Shown here piece after piece: positions 1 to 9,706 of a stretch of DNA of 64,000 nt (positions are counted from its first letter, which is position 1; each line of letters begins with the position of its first letter). The stretch is taken from contig NZ_CP108458.1 in NCBI RefSeq assembly GCF_036242395.1, positions 930,001 to 994,000 on the forward strand, written 5' to 3'. This DNA comes from Kitasatospora sp. NBC_01266 (lineage in GTDB: Bacteria > Actinomycetota > Actinomycetes > Streptomycetales > Streptomycetaceae). The notes under the pieces were generated by a model. That model worked only from the letters and a program-made list of their open reading frames with translations, ran no database searches and was not told where the DNA came from. Position numbers and translations under genes: made by a program.

Positions 1-1
1 G

Positions 2-616
2 GAGGGCATCAGCCAGGAGAAGTCCACCCGGGGCTCCTTCAAGGACAACGTGTCCAGGGACAACGGCGAGGCTGGCATCTTCCTGGCGAACATCGCGGAC
101 GGCAAGGGCGGCGCGATCGACACCGGGGGCACGGTGATCAGCGACAACCAGCTCTCCGGCAACCGGATGGGCGTGGTGGTCCGCCGGCTGCGCGACCTCA
201 CCGTCGAGCACAACACGATCACCGGCAACTGCGGCGGCGTCTTCGTGGTGGGCGATGACGACCGGCCGCGCACCGGCGCCCTGAGCGTCACTCACAACCG
301 GGTGAACGCGAACAACAAGTACTGCCCGCCCAGCGACAAGCTGCCGTACATCCAGGGCACCGGCATCGTGCTGACCGGTGTCGAGTCCACCCGGGTGACC
401 CACAACGAGGTCGACGGCAACGTCGGCGCCGCGCCCATGTCCGGCGGAATCGTGCTGTTCCTCAGCTACAACGGCGGTCCCAGCGCCGACAACACCATCA
501 GCGGCAACGTCGCCACGGGCAACGGCCCGGCCGACCTCGCCGACCGGGACGGCGGGCCTGGCAACGCGTTCACCGGGAACCGGTGCCAGGTCTCCCAGCC
601 CGCGGGTCGGTGCTGA
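2..616 (+). CDS. Right-handed parallel beta-helix protein, C-terminal part
   Basis: The frame is open from the window edge, so this is the last ~204 residues of a longer protein whose start lies upstream. The sequence repeats short asparagine/glycine turns (forms of N-x-I-x-G-N and H-N-x-V at ~22-residue spacing), the mark of right-handed parallel beta-helix (NosD/pectate-lyase-like) folds. Two cysteines near the C-terminus (CQVSQPAGRC) could form a disulphide, which suits an exported protein. Such proteins usually bind or cleave polysaccharides, but no catalytic residues can be assigned from this fragment. An 88-base gap separates it from the next gene on the same strand. Confidence 0.8.
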   Translation, partial: EGISQEKSTRGSFKDNVSRDNGEAGIFLANIADGKGGAIDTGGTVISDNQLSGNRMGVVVRRLRDLTVEHNTITGNCGGVFVVGDDDRPRTGALSVTHNRVNANNKYCPPSDKLPYIQGTGIVLTGVESTRVTHNEVDGNVGAAPMSGGIVLFLSYNGGPSADNTISGNVATGNGPADLADRDGGPGNAFTGNRCQVSQPAGRC

Positions 617-704
617 GCGGTCGGCAGTCGACTCCCACCGACCGCCGCGCTCTGCCCAGGCCCCCCGAACCCATGACGAGAGATACGAAGAGATTGGCGG
701 CGCC

Positions 705-1736
705 ATGACCACCGCTCCCTCCACCGCCGCACCCGCCGACATGCGGTTGCGCGAACTCGTGTTCGGCGCGGCCTGTGCCGCGGCCGTGCGCGCGGCAGCC
801 GGCCTGAGGGTCGCGGACGCCCTCGGTGACACCCCTGCCACGGCCGAGGAACTCGCGACGACTCTGGACATCGAGCCGCGGTCGTTGGCAAGACTGCTGC
901 GGGCGCTGTCCTGCTACGGGATCTTCGCCGAGACCGAGGACGGCCACTACGCCCACACCGAGATGTCCCGGCTGCTGCGCGAGGACGCCCCCAACAGCCT
1001 GCGCTACATCGCCCTGTGGTGCACCGCACCGTGGACCTGGGAGGCCTGGCCGCGCCTGGACGACGCGGTCCGCTCGGGCGAGAGCGTCTTCCCCGGCCTG
1101 TACGGCAAGGAGTTCTTCGACTACCTGCACGACGACGCGACGGACTCGGCCCGGGTCTTCGACAAGGCGATGACCCACTCCAGCCGCCAGTCCGCGCACG
1201 ACATCGCGGCGTTCGTCGACCTGACCGGCGTGACCACCGTCGCCGACATCGGCGGCGGCCAGGGGCACGTGCTCGCCGCCCTGCTGGAGCGCTACCCGCA
1301 GTTGCACGGCACCCTGCTCGACCTGCCCGCGGTGGTGGCCAACGCCGATCCGCGCCTGCGGGAGGACGGCGCGCTCGCCTCGCGGGTCCGGCTGGTGCCG
1401 GGCGACTGCCGCACCGAGGTCCCGATCCAGGCCGATGTGTACATCATCAAGAACATCCTGGAGTGGGACGACGACAGCACCCGCCGTACCCTGCGCAACG
1501 TGGTCAAGGCCGCGCGCCCCGGCGCCCGGGTGCTGGTGATCGAGAACCTGGTCGACGACAGCCCGTCCATGCGCTTCACCACGGCGATGGACCTGCTGCT
1601 GCTGCTCAACGTCGGCGGCGCCAAGCACTCCAAGGACAGCCTGCTGGCGCTGATGGCGGAGGCCGGCCTGGCGATCGGCGCGGTCCAGCCGGTCAACTCC
1701 TACCTGCACGCCTTCGACAGCACGGTCACCGGATAG
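705..1736 (+). CDS. O-methyltransferase-like protein of the pigment locus
   Basis: 343 residues, typical of dimeric polyketide O-methyltransferases of the DnrK/TcmO class. An N-terminal helical dimerisation/winged-helix region (residues ~10-100) precedes a Rossmann SAM domain with the glycine-rich motif DIGGGQGH at 181-188. Family members usually carry an L-H-D-W motif holding the catalytic His. Here the segment reads NILEWDDD (250-257), so that His is absent. It may therefore be a weak or altered catalyst, as in RdmB-type relatives. It converges on the acetyl-CoA carboxylase/whiE operon and is separated from it by a strong hairpin. Its role in pigment tailoring is inferred from position only. 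Confidence 0.8.
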   Translation: MTTAPSTAAPADMRLRELVFGAACAAAVRAAAGLRVADALGDTPATAEELATTLDIEPRSLARLLRALSCYGIFAETEDGHYAHTEMSRLLREDAPNSLRYIALWCTAPWTWEAWPRLDDAVRSGESVFPGLYGKEFFDYLHDDATDSARVFDKAMTHSSRQSAHDIAAFVDLTGVTTVADIGGGQGHVLAALLERYPQLHGTLLDLPAVVANADPRLREDGALASRVRLVPGDCRTEVPIQADVYIIKNILEWDDDSTRRTLRNVVKAARPGARVLVIENLVDDSPSMRFTTAMDLLLLLNVGGAKHSKDSLLALMAEAGLAIGAVQPVNSYLHAFDSTVTG

Positions 1737-1742
1737 CACGGT

Positions 1743-1800
1743 CACGTGGAGACGGCGGCGCCGGCACCCTGATCGGTGCCGGCGCCGCCGTCTCCACGTG
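1743..1800. terminator. Perfect 26-bp hairpin between convergent genes
   Basis: A perfect 26-bp inverted repeat (1743-1768 against 1775-1800) surrounds the 6-base loop CTGATC. It fills the space between the stop of the methyltransferase gene (1736) and the stop of accC (1805). Its symmetry suits a bidirectional terminator. There is no T-run, as is common for actinobacterial terminators. Confidence 0.9.
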
Positions 1801-1804
1801 AGGC

Positions 1805-3211
1805 TCAACTCACCGCGGCGCGCTCCTCGGTGGCCGCGCGCGCCGCTTCCACCAGGCGGCGCGCCTCCTCGAGCCTGCTGCCGACCAGTCCCGTGGTGTG
1901 CCGGGCGGCCCGGAAGAGCGGGTGTGCGAGCGTCTCCCGCAGGAACCCGAGGGTGGTGCGCACCCCGGCGCCGGCGATCTGGAACTCGCCCAGCGCGCGG
2001 TCCATCCTGGCGATCGCCTGGTCGCGGTCCGGCGCCCAGACCGAGGTCTTGGCCAGCAGGGAGTCGTAGTCGGGGCCGACCCGCCAGCCGGGGAAGGCAT
2101 GCGTGTCGACCCGGACGAAGGGGCCGCCCGGTGGCACGAACTCGGCCAGCAGACCCGGCGCCGGGGCGAAGTCCCGATCCGGGTCCTCGGCGTTGACGCG
2201 GCACTCGATCGCCACCCCGCGGATGCCGACCTCCTCCTGGCGCACCGAGAGCGGCAGCCCGGCGGCGATGGTGATCTGCTCCCGCACGATGTCGACCCCG
2301 GTGACCAGTTCGGTGACCGTGTGCTCCACCTGCAGCCGGCAGTTGATCTCCATCAGGTAGAACTCGTGATCCGGCGTCAGCACGAACTCGAAGGTACCGG
2401 CCCCCACGAACCCCACGGCCGCCGCACCGCGCACCGCCGCCGCCCGGATGGCCTCGCGCAGCTCGTCCGGCAGGCCCGGCGCCGGCGACTCCTCGATCAG
2501 CTTCTGGTGCCGGCGCTGCACCGAGCAGTCGCGCTCGCCCAGGTGGATCACCGAGCCGTGCGTGTCGCAGAGCACCTGCACCTCGACGTGCCGCGCGTCC
2601 TCGACGAACCGCTCCAGGTAGAGGCGGTCGTCACCGAAGACCGCGCGCGCGTGGGCCTGCGTCTCGCGGTAGGCGAGCCGCAGGTCGTCGGCGTCGCGCA
2701 CCACCGCCATGCCGCGCCCACCGCCACCGGCGACCGCCTTGAGGATCACCGGATAGCCGACCTCCCGGGCGAGTTCCTTCGCCTCGGCCGCCGAGGTCAG
2801 CGCGCCGGTACTGCCCGGCAGCACCGGCAGCCCGGCCCGCGCCATCACCGAGCGGGCCACGGCCTTGTCACCGAGCTGCTGCATCACCGGCGCCGGCGGC
2901 CCGATGAAGACGATGCCGTGCGCCTCGCAGATCTCCGCGAAGTCCGGGTCCTCGGACAGGAATCCGTAGCCGGGGTGGATGGCCTGCGCCCCGGTCTGCC
3001 GGGCCGCCTCGATGATCGCCGGCACGCTGAGGTAGCTGTTCTTCGACGGCGGCGGGCCGATGTGCACGGCCTGGTCGGCGAACCGGACCACCGCCGAGTC
3101 GCGGTCCGCGGTCGAGTACACGGCCACCGTCCGGATACCGAGTTCGCGGCAGGCGCGGGCCACCCGCAGCGCGATCTCCCCACGGTTGGCGACGAGGACG
3201 GTCGAGAACAT
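1805..3211 (-). CDS. accC: Acetyl-CoA carboxylase, biotin carboxylase subunit
   Basis: 468 residues. The protein opens with the biotin carboxylase N-terminal signature (VLVANRGEIALRV), then the ATP-grasp domain with the glycine-rich loop KAVAGGGGRGM, and the later signatures EFYLMEINCRLQVEHTVTE and RGVAIECRVNAEDP. It carboxylates biotin on AccB using ATP and bicarbonate. I chose ATG 3211 over the in-frame GTG 3220 because a GAGGTG Shine-Dalgarno (SD) site sits 6 bases before the ATG and overlaps that GTG. It is the last gene of the whiE-type operon and presumably supplies malonyl-CoA to it. Many streptomycetes use an AccA2-type fused alpha subunit instead, so a free AccC points to a pathway-dedicated enzyme. 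Confidence 0.93.
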   Translation of the reverse strand: MFSTVLVANRGEIALRVARACRELGIRTVAVYSTADRDSAVVRFADQAVHIGPPPSKNSYLSVPAIIEAARQTGAQAIHPGYGFLSEDPDFAEICEAHGIVFIGPPAPVMQQLGDKAVARSVMARAGLPVLPGSTGALTSAAEAKELAREVGYPVILKAVAGGGGRGMAVVRDADDLRLAYRETQAHARAVFGDDRLYLERFVEDARHVEVQVLCDTHGSVIHLGERDCSVQRRHQKLIEESPAPGLPDELREAIRAAAVRGAAAVGFVGAGTFEFVLTPDHEFYLMEINCRLQVEHTVTELVTGVDIVREQITIAAGLPLSVRQEEVGIRGVAIECRVNAEDPDRDFAPAPGLLAEFVPPGGPFVRVDTHAFPGWRVGPDYDSLLAKTSVWAPDRDQAIARMDRALGEFQIAGAGVRTTLGFLRETLAHPLFRAARHTTGLVGSRLEEARRLVEAARAATEERAAVS

Positions 3212-3274
3212 CGGGCTCACCTCGGTGGTCGGGACGGCCGGACAGACCCTGAACGCCGAACCGGCGCCGGATCC

Positions 3275-3859
3275 TCAGGATGGGTCGCCGTCGGCGGCCA
3301 CCGGCTCCAGGGCGATCAGGCGCTGGTCGAACTCCACCGGATGCGCGTTCGGCGTGAGGACTTCCACGACCCGGCCGCCGACCTCCGAGGTGATCATGTT
3401 CATCATCTTCATGGCCTCCAGGACGCCGACCGGCTGCCCCGCCTGGACCAGGTCGCCGACCCGGACGAACGGCGCGGCGTCCGGGTCACCGGCGTGGTAG
3501 AAGGTCCCCACCATCGGAGCGCGGACGTAGCTGAGCGCGTCCGACGCTTCGGCATCCGGGCCGGCTGCCTGCTCGTCGCCCGCCACGGCGATCAACGGCG
3601 CGGGCGCCGCGGCGCCGGCGGCCGGCTCGGGCCACTCGATCTCCACGACGGTCTGCCCGTCCTGCAGGCGGATCCGCCGGGGCAGGACGGGGGTGGCCTT
3701 GGCCAGTCGCGCCACGTTGCGGCACACCTCGTCCAGCGCCACGCCGGTCGAGGGCAGCGGCCGCACCGGCTTGGGCGCGTCCGCATCCCCGTCCGCCCGG
3801 CGGTCGCCCTCGCGACGCTCGCCCGCGCGGCGTTCCCACTCGGCACGTTCTGGCTTCAC
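3275..3859 (-). CDS. accB: Acetyl-CoA carboxylase, biotin carboxyl carrier protein
   Basis: 194 residues. A charged N-terminal tail (1-30) and an Ala/Pro-rich linker (78-105) lead to a C-terminal biotinyl domain. The lysine to be biotinylated is K151 in EAMKM (148-152). The upstream [17 protein letters not shown] segment is typical of AccB. The carrier moves carboxybiotin from AccC to the carboxyltransferase. The GTG start at 3859 overlaps the stop of the upstream accDA gene (GTGA), indicating translational coupling. AccC begins 64 bases downstream. Confidence 0.95.
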   Translation of the reverse strand: MKPERAEWERRAGERREGDRRADGDADAPKPVRPLPSTGVALDEVCRNVARLAKATPVLPRRIRLQDGQTVVEIEWPEPAAGAAAPAPLIAVAGDEQAAGPDAEASDALSYVRAPMVGTFYHAGDPDAAPFVRVGDLVQAGQPVGVLEAMKMMNMITSEVGGRVVEVLTPNAHPVEFDQRLIALEPVAADGDPS

Positions 3860-5571
3860 AGGGCCCCTCCTTCAGCACTCGGGTCGCGGTCGAGGCCGAA
3901 GCGGTGGAAGCGGACGCTGCGTTCGCGGAGCAGCCGCTGCGGCTCCCAGGACTCCAGCTCCTGCAGGGCGGCGGTCACGGCAGCCCCCAGCAGCGCGGCA
4001 GCTTGCGGGTGATCCGTGTGCGCGCCCTCTGGTGGCTCCGGCACGACTCCGTCCACGATACCGAGGCGGAGCAGTTCCCTGGCATCGACACGCAGGGCCG
4101 CCGCCGCGGTCGGCGCCGCCTCGGCGTCCTTCCACAGGATGGCCGCGCAGCCCTCGGGACTGATGACCGAGTAGATGCCGTTGGCGCAGACCAGCACCCG
4201 GTCGGCGACGGCCAGCGCCAGCGCGCCGCCGCTGCCGCCCTCGCCGGTGACCACCGCGACAATCGGCACCGGCAGCCGGGCCATCAGCCGCAGGTTCTCG
4301 GCGATCGCCACCGCCTGGCCGCCGCGCTCGGCGTCCGGCCCGGGGTTGGCGCCGGGCGTGTCGATCAGCGTGACCACGGGCACGCCGAGCTTGGCCGCCA
4401 TCCGCATCAGCCGGGCCGCCTTGCGGTAGCCGCCGGGGCTCGGCATGCCGAACTTGCGGCGCTGGCGTTCCAGCAGGTCGTTGCCGCCCTTCTGATGCCC
4501 GATCAGCATGATGGTGCGTCCGTTCAACCGGCCCGGCCCACCGACGACGGCGGCGCAGTCCTCCGCGATCCGGTCGCCGTGCAGCTGGTGGAAGCCGTCC
4601 AGCAGATGCGCGGCGTAGTCGAGGGTGGTCGGCCGGTCGGGATGGCGGGCCAGGCGCACGGCCGCCCAGGCGTCGGTGCGCGGCAACTCCTCGGCGTTGC
4701 GCAGGATCCGGTGCTCCTGCTGACCTGCCGGGGCCGGGGCCTCGGCGGCGCCGGGTCCGATCGGGGCCTGCAGGCCGAGCAGTTGGGCCAGCGTCGCGCG
4801 CAGCGCGGCCCTGGGCACCACGTCGTCCACCAGCCCGTGGCCGAGCAGGAACTCCGCGGTCTGGAAGCCCGGCGGCAGGCTCTCGCCGATGGTCTGCTCG
4901 ATCACCCGCGGCCCGGCGAAGCCCAGCCGCGCGCCCGGCTCGGCGATGATCACATCGGCGAGCGTGGCGTACGAGGCCGCCACCCCGCCGTAGGTCGGGT
5001 CGGTGATCAGCGAGAGCACCAGGATGCCGGCCTCGTCCAGCTCGGCCAGTGCCTGGCTGGTCTTGGCCATCTGCATCAGGGAGAGCACGCCCTCCTGCAT
5101 CCGCGCCCCGCCCGAGGCGGTGATCAGCAGCAGCGGGATCCGCAGCCGCAGGCTGGTGTGGGCCGCCGCGGTGATCAGCGCGCCGACCCCGCAGCCCAGG
5201 CTGCCGCCGAGGAAGCGGAAGTCCATCGCGGCGACGACCACCGGGCGGCCCTCGATGGTGCCCTGGGCGCAGAGCACCGCCTCGCGCAGGCCGGTCGCGG
5301 CCTGCGCGTCCGACAGCCGCTCCGGATAGGGGCGGGTGTCCACGAAACCGAGCGGATCGCTCAGGCACTCGACATGGTCGAGCGGCTGCGCCGAGCCCGG
5401 ATCGAGCAGTTGGTCCAACCGCTGCTGCGCGGTGAGCCTGGCGTGCTCACCGCAGTCGGGGCAGACCTGCAGCGCCCGGCTGAACCGCTTGCCGTAGATG
5501 AGCGTGACGCAGCCCTCGCACCGGACCCACGGGGGCCCCGGCGTGGCCGACGGATTCTCTGCCTCGATCAC
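3856..5571 (-). CDS. accDA: Fused acetyl-CoA carboxylase carboxyltransferase, beta plus alpha
   Basis: 571 residues. The N-terminal half is AccD-like: a zinc ribbon with C18-x2-C21 and C37-x2-C40, then the crotonase-type carboxyltransferase core with [10 protein letters not shown]. The C-terminal half (~300-571) is AccA-like, with [19 protein letters not shown] and [16 protein letters not shown]. One chain therefore holds both carboxyltransferase subunits, which are separate in most bacteria. Fused AccDA enzymes are known from aromatic polyketide clusters, where they raise malonyl-CoA supply. The GTG start at 5571 is backed by GGAAGGAC six bases upstream. It lies 37 bases after the cyclase gene and overlaps accB by 4 bases. 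Confidence 0.92.
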   Translation of the reverse strand: MIEAENPSATPGPPWVRCEGCVTLIYGKRFSRALQVCPDCGEHARLTAQQRLDQLLDPGSAQPLDHVECLSDPLGFVDTRPYPERLSDAQAATGLREAVLCAQGTIEGRPVVVAAMDFRFLGGSLGCGVGALITAAAHTSLRLRIPLLLITASGGARMQEGVLSLMQMAKTSQALAELDEAGILVLSLITDPTYGGVAASYATLADVIIAEPGARLGFAGPRVIEQTIGESLPPGFQTAEFLLGHGLVDDVVPRAALRATLAQLLGLQAPIGPGAAEAPAPAGQQEHRILRNAEELPRTDAWAAVRLARHPDRPTTLDYAAHLLDGFHQLHGDRIAEDCAAVVGGPGRLNGRTIMLIGHQKGGNDLLERQRRKFGMPSPGGYRKAARLMRMAAKLGVPVVTLIDTPGANPGPDAERGGQAVAIAENLRLMARLPVPIVAVVTGEGGSGGALALAVADRVLVCANGIYSVISPEGCAAILWKDAEAAPTAAAALRVDARELLRLGIVDGVVPEPPEGAHTDHPQAAALLGAAVTAALQELESWEPQRLLRERSVRFHRFGLDRDPSAEGGAL

Positions 5572-5608
5572 GAGGGTGTCCTTCCAACAGACTGCCGGGG
5601 CAAGACGG

Positions 5609-5941
5609 TCACGCGGTGGTGCCGCGCTCCCAGCGGTAGAACTCGCGGGCCATCGCGTCCTTCGGCTCGCGCCAGGTCTGCGGGTCGTAGGCCTGGACGT
5701 ACGCGGCGAGCCGCTCGCTGACGGTGCGGAACTCCGGGTGGCCGGTGAGCTTGGCGACCCGGGGGCCGGGCGGCTCCTCGGCCTCGATCAGATGCAGGTA
5801 CAGGTCACCGAACTGGAAGAGGCTGCGGCCGGTCACGCCGATCAGCTGGGGCAGTTCCCCGCGGTCGGAGTCCGCGAAGGTGGCGGCGATGTCGGGGGCC
5901 GCGTCCGGCTTCATCCGGGCGACGATCAGAGCGCGGTGCAT
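5609..5941 (-). CDS. whiE-ORFVII: TcmI-family polyketide cyclase (WhiE ORF VII-like)
   Basis: 110 residues, the normal length of TcmI/WhiE-VII cyclases, which have a dimeric alpha-beta barrel (ferredoxin-like) fold. Family features visible are [10 protein letters not shown] at the start, the central [13 protein letters not shown] strand-helix, and [20 protein letters not shown] near the end. These enzymes close a later ring of the aromatic polyketide. The ATG is preceded by GGAGGAG with 8-base spacing. It is the last classical whiE gene before the carboxylase genes and lies 19 bases after the aromatase gene. Confidence 0.92.
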   Translation of the reverse strand: MHRALIVARMKPDAAPDIAATFADSDRGELPQLIGVTGRSLFQFGDLYLHLIEAEEPPGPRVAKLTGHPEFRTVSERLAAYVQAYDPQTWREPKDAMAREFYRWERGTTA

Positions 5942-5960
5942 TAGTGGTTCTCCTCCGGGC

Positions 5961-6708
<748 letters not shown>

Positions 6709-6756
6709 CGGGAATCTCCTTCGGTCGGGGTGGTGTGACGGGGGGTCAGGCATCGG

Positions 6757-8013
6757 TCAGGGCCGCTCGTCGGCGCCGCGGCGCAGCACCAGCGCCGCGT
6801 TGCAGCCCATCAGGCCGCGGCTGAGCACCAGGGCGGTGCGCAGCGGGAGGCGGCGGGCGTGGCCGGTGACCAGGTCCAGGTCGTGGCGCACCTCGGTGAT
6901 GTTCGGCGTCGGCGGCACCACGCCGTGCTCCAGGGCGAGCACCGCCGCGGCGACGTCCAGCGCCGAGGCGGCCGAGTAGGCGCGGCCGAAGCCGGTCTTG
7001 GGCGCCGTCACCGGGACGTCGGCGGCGTGCGGGCCGAGCGCGTCGGCGATCGCCAGCGCCTCGGCCTGGTCCGCCGCCGGCACGCCCAGCGCGTCCGCGA
7101 AGACCACGTCGATCTCCTCGGCGGCGCAGCCCGCGTCGTCCAGCGCGCCCTGGATCGCCCGGGCCAGGCCGTGCCGGGACCGCTCCCAGCCGTCGGTGCC
7201 GGTGAAGGTCGCGGCGTGGCCGGCCACCTCGGCCCGGATCCGGGCGCCGCGGCGGCGGGCGGCGGCCTCCTCCTCGACGACGAACATCGCGCCGCCCTCG
7301 GCCGGCGAGAAGCCGCAGGCCTCGTCGGTGAACGGGAGGTAGGCCCGCTGCGGGTCCTCGGCCAGGCTGAGTTCCGGGTAGCCGAGCTGGCAGACCACCG
7401 AGTAGGGGGCGAGCGGCGCCTCGGTGGCGCCCGCGACCACCGCGTCGGTGCCGTGCCGGATGGTCCGGGCGGCGTGCGCGAAGACGTCCAGGCCGCCGGC
7501 CTCGTCGTTGGCCAGCACGCCGCACGGTCCCTGGAAGCCGCCGCGGATCGAGATCTGGCCGGTGCTGGCGGCGTAGAACCAGGCGATCGACTGGTACGGC
7601 CCGACGAAGTGCGGCCCCTGGCCCCACAGCCGCTGGAGCTCGCCCTGGCCGAACTCGCCGCCACCGGAGCCGGCCGCGGTCACCACGCCGATGCCGAACG
7701 GCGCACCCGGGTCGGTGCTCAGCTGGGCGTCGGCGAGCGCGAGTTCGGCCGCGGCCATGGCGAAGTGGGTGAACCGGTCGGTCTGGACCAGGTAGCGGTC
7801 CTCGATCAGGCCGGCCGGGTCGAAGCCGCGCACCTCACCGGCCACCCGCAGCGGCAGGTGGGTGCAGCCCTCCCGGGAGACCGGGCCGAGCGAGGCGCTC
7901 CCCTGCTGCACCGCCTTCCAGAAGGCGTCGGTCCCGATGCCGCCCGGCGCCACCACGCCCATGCCGGTGAGCACCGCCCGCCGCTGCCCGGGCTGCTGCT
8001 CCGCGCCGCTCAT
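6757..8013 (-). CDS. whiE-ORFIV: Chain-length factor, KS-beta (WhiE ORF IV-like)
   Basis: 418 residues, thiolase fold like KS-alpha but without the active-site cysteine. The residue aligned with KS-alpha Cys169 is Glu171, in [10 protein letters not shown]. Most chain-length factors have Gln here, so Glu is a small departure. With KS-alpha it forms the heterodimer that sets chain length (about C24 in whiE-type systems). The ATG at 8013 overlaps the KS-alpha stop as ATGA, the usual 1:1 coupling of this pair. Confidence 0.95.
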   Translation of the reverse strand: MSGAEQQPGQRRAVLTGMGVVAPGGIGTDAFWKAVQQGSASLGPVSREGCTHLPLRVAGEVRGFDPAGLIEDRYLVQTDRFTHFAMAAAELALADAQLSTDPGAPFGIGVVTAAGSGGGEFGQGELQRLWGQGPHFVGPYQSIAWFYAASTGQISIRGGFQGPCGVLANDEAGGLDVFAHAARTIRHGTDAVVAGATEAPLAPYSVVCQLGYPELSLAEDPQRAYLPFTDEACGFSPAEGGAMFVVEEEAAARRRGARIRAEVAGHAATFTGTDGWERSRHGLARAIQGALDDAGCAAEEIDVVFADALGVPAADQAEALAIADALGPHAADVPVTAPKTGFGRAYSAASALDVAAAVLALEHGVVPPTPNITEVRHDLDLVTGHARRLPLRTALVLSRGLMGCNAALVLRRGADERP

Positions 8014-9278
8014 GCCGCCCTCCCGTCGGCCTGGGTGAGGACCACCGCGGACTGGAAGCCGCCGAAGCCGCTGCCGACCGAGAGCACGGTGCGCAGCCGG
8101 GCCGTACGGGCGGTCCGCGGCACGTAGTCGAGGTCGCACTCCGCGTCCGGGGTCTCGTAGTTCGCGGTCGGCGGCACCACGCCGTGGGTGAGCGCCAGCG
8201 CGCAGGCGACCAGTTCGATCGCGCCGATGGCACCCAGCGAGTGGCCGACCATCGACTTGATCGAGCTCATCGGCACGGCGTACGCGTGCTCGCCCAGCGA
8301 GCGCTTGACGGCCGCCGTCTCGTGCCGGTCGTTCTGCTTGGTGCCCGAGCCGTGCGCGTTGACGTAGTCCACCGCGGTGGGGTCCAGGCGGGCCTGGGCC
8401 AGCGCCCGGTCGATCGCCTCCGACATCTCCCGGCCCTCCTGGGTGAGCCCGGTCATGTGGTAGGCGTTGCCGAAAGTGGCGAAGCCGCGGATCTCGCAGT
8501 AGATCCGCGCGCCACGGGCCCGGGCGTGCTCGAACTCCTCCAGCAGCAGCACGGCGGCGCCCTCGCCCAGCACGAACCCGTCCCGGTCGGCGTCGAACGG
8601 GCGGGAGGCGTGGGCGGGGTCGTCGTTGCGGGTCGAGGTCGCCTTGATCGCGTCGAAGCAGGCCACCGTGATCGGGGAGATCGGCGAGTCGGAGGCGCCG
8701 GCCACGATGATGTCCGCTTTGCCCTCCGCGATGGCGTGGAAGGCGTGTCCGACCGCGTCGAGACCGGAGGTGCAGCCGGTGGAGACGGTCTGCACGGGGC
8801 CGTGCGCGCCGATCTCCTCGGCGACCTCGGAGGCGAGCGCGCTGGGCGAGAAGGCCCGGTGCAGGTGCGGTCCGGCACCCCGGTGGTCCACGTCCCAGCG
8901 GTCGCCGGAGGCGCTGACCGCCACGTAGTCGTGCTCCAGGCGGGTGGTGCCGCCGACGGCCGAGCCGAGTGAGACCCCGACCCGCCAGGGGTCCTGCCGG
9001 TCGAGGTCGAGCCCCGAGTCACGGACCGCCTCACCGGCCGCCGCCAAGGCGAACTGCACGTACCGGTCGGCCCGTTCGACCCGGTCCGGCTCCAGACCGC
9101 AGGCCAGCGCGTCGAAGTCGCACTCGGCGGCGATCCGCGAGCGGAAGCCCTCGGGGTCGAAGAGCGTGATGCCCCGGGTCGCCGTCTGCCCGGAGGTGAG
9201 CAGCTCCCAGAAGGCCGGCACGCCTATCCCGCCGGGAGCCACCACGCCCAGCCCGGTGACCGCCACCCGGCGCGTCAT
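8010..9278 (-). CDS. whiE-ORFIII: Ketosynthase KS-alpha (WhiE ORF III-like)
   Basis: 422 residues. The active-site cysteine is C169 in [10 protein letters not shown]. The His motifs [12 protein letters not shown] and [11 protein letters not shown] follow, so the decarboxylative Claisen triad is complete. It extends malonyl-ACP units together with the chain-length factor. The start overlaps the cupin stop (ATGA), and its own stop overlaps the chain-length factor start. All central operon genes are therefore stitched together translationally. Confidence 0.96.
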   Translation of the reverse strand: MTRRVAVTGLGVVAPGGIGVPAFWELLTSGQTATRGITLFDPEGFRSRIAAECDFDALACGLEPDRVERADRYVQFALAAAGEAVRDSGLDLDRQDPWRVGVSLGSAVGGTTRLEHDYVAVSASGDRWDVDHRGAGPHLHRAFSPSALASEVAEEIGAHGPVQTVSTGCTSGLDAVGHAFHAIAEGKADIIVAGASDSPISPITVACFDAIKATSTRNDDPAHASRPFDADRDGFVLGEGAAVLLLEEFEHARARGARIYCEIRGFATFGNAYHMTGLTQEGREMSEAIDRALAQARLDPTAVDYVNAHGSGTKQNDRHETAAVKRSLGEHAYAVPMSSIKSMVGHSLGAIGAIELVACALALTHGVVPPTANYETPDAECDLDYVPRTARTARLRTVLSVGSGFGGFQSAVVLTQADGRAA

Positions 9279-9703
9279 GTCCTCGCCCCCGTCGCGTCCT
9301 GGGTCGGTTCGGCGGCCTGGGTGTCCTCGGTGTCGACGTGGCCGAGTTCGGGGCGGGGGGCCAGCGGGCCGAGGTGGAAGACCATCCGGGCCTCGGTACG
9401 GCCGACGTTGCGGAAGCGGTGCCGGACCTCGCGCGGGATCATCAGGCCCTGGTCGGGCCGCAGCGGGTGGGCGACCCCGTCCAGGTCCACCTCCAGGGCG
9501 CCGCTGACCACGAAGACGAACTCCTCGGAGTACGGGTGGTAGTGCTCCCCGATCCGCTCACCGGGCTGGACGATGGCCAGCCCCATGAAGCCGCTGGTGG
9601 CGCCGACGCTGGTCGGGGTGAGCAGGGCGCGCAGGTCACCGCCGCGGCGGCGGTTGGGCTGGGTCTCGTCGAGGTGCACGATGCGTACGGGCTGACTGGT
9701 CAC
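9275..9703 (-). CDS. whiE-ORFII: Cupin protein (WhiE ORF II-like)
   Basis: 142 residues, single cupin barrel. The first cupin motif is [17 protein letters not shown] with metal-ligand His/His/Glu. The second is [12 protein letters not shown]. WhiE-II homologues (CurC and related) are always found in spore-pigment loci, but their reaction is not settled; an oxidative or cyclisation role is likely. The GTG start is chosen because GGAGAG lies 9 bases before it, overlapping the stop of the preceding gene. Gap of 3 bases to that gene. Confidence 0.9.
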   Translation of the reverse strand: MTSQPVRIVHLDETQPNRRRGGDLRALLTPTSVGATSGFMGLAIVQPGERIGEHYHPYSEEFVFVVSGALEVDLDGVAHPLRPDQGLMIPREVRHRFRNVGRTEARMVFHLGPLAPRPELGHVDTEDTQAAEPTQDATGART

Positions 9704-9706
9704 GGG

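Noticed and set aside
3212..3220. GTG 3220 as start of accC
   Set aside because: It lies inside the GAGGTG Shine-Dalgarno site that serves ATG 3211.
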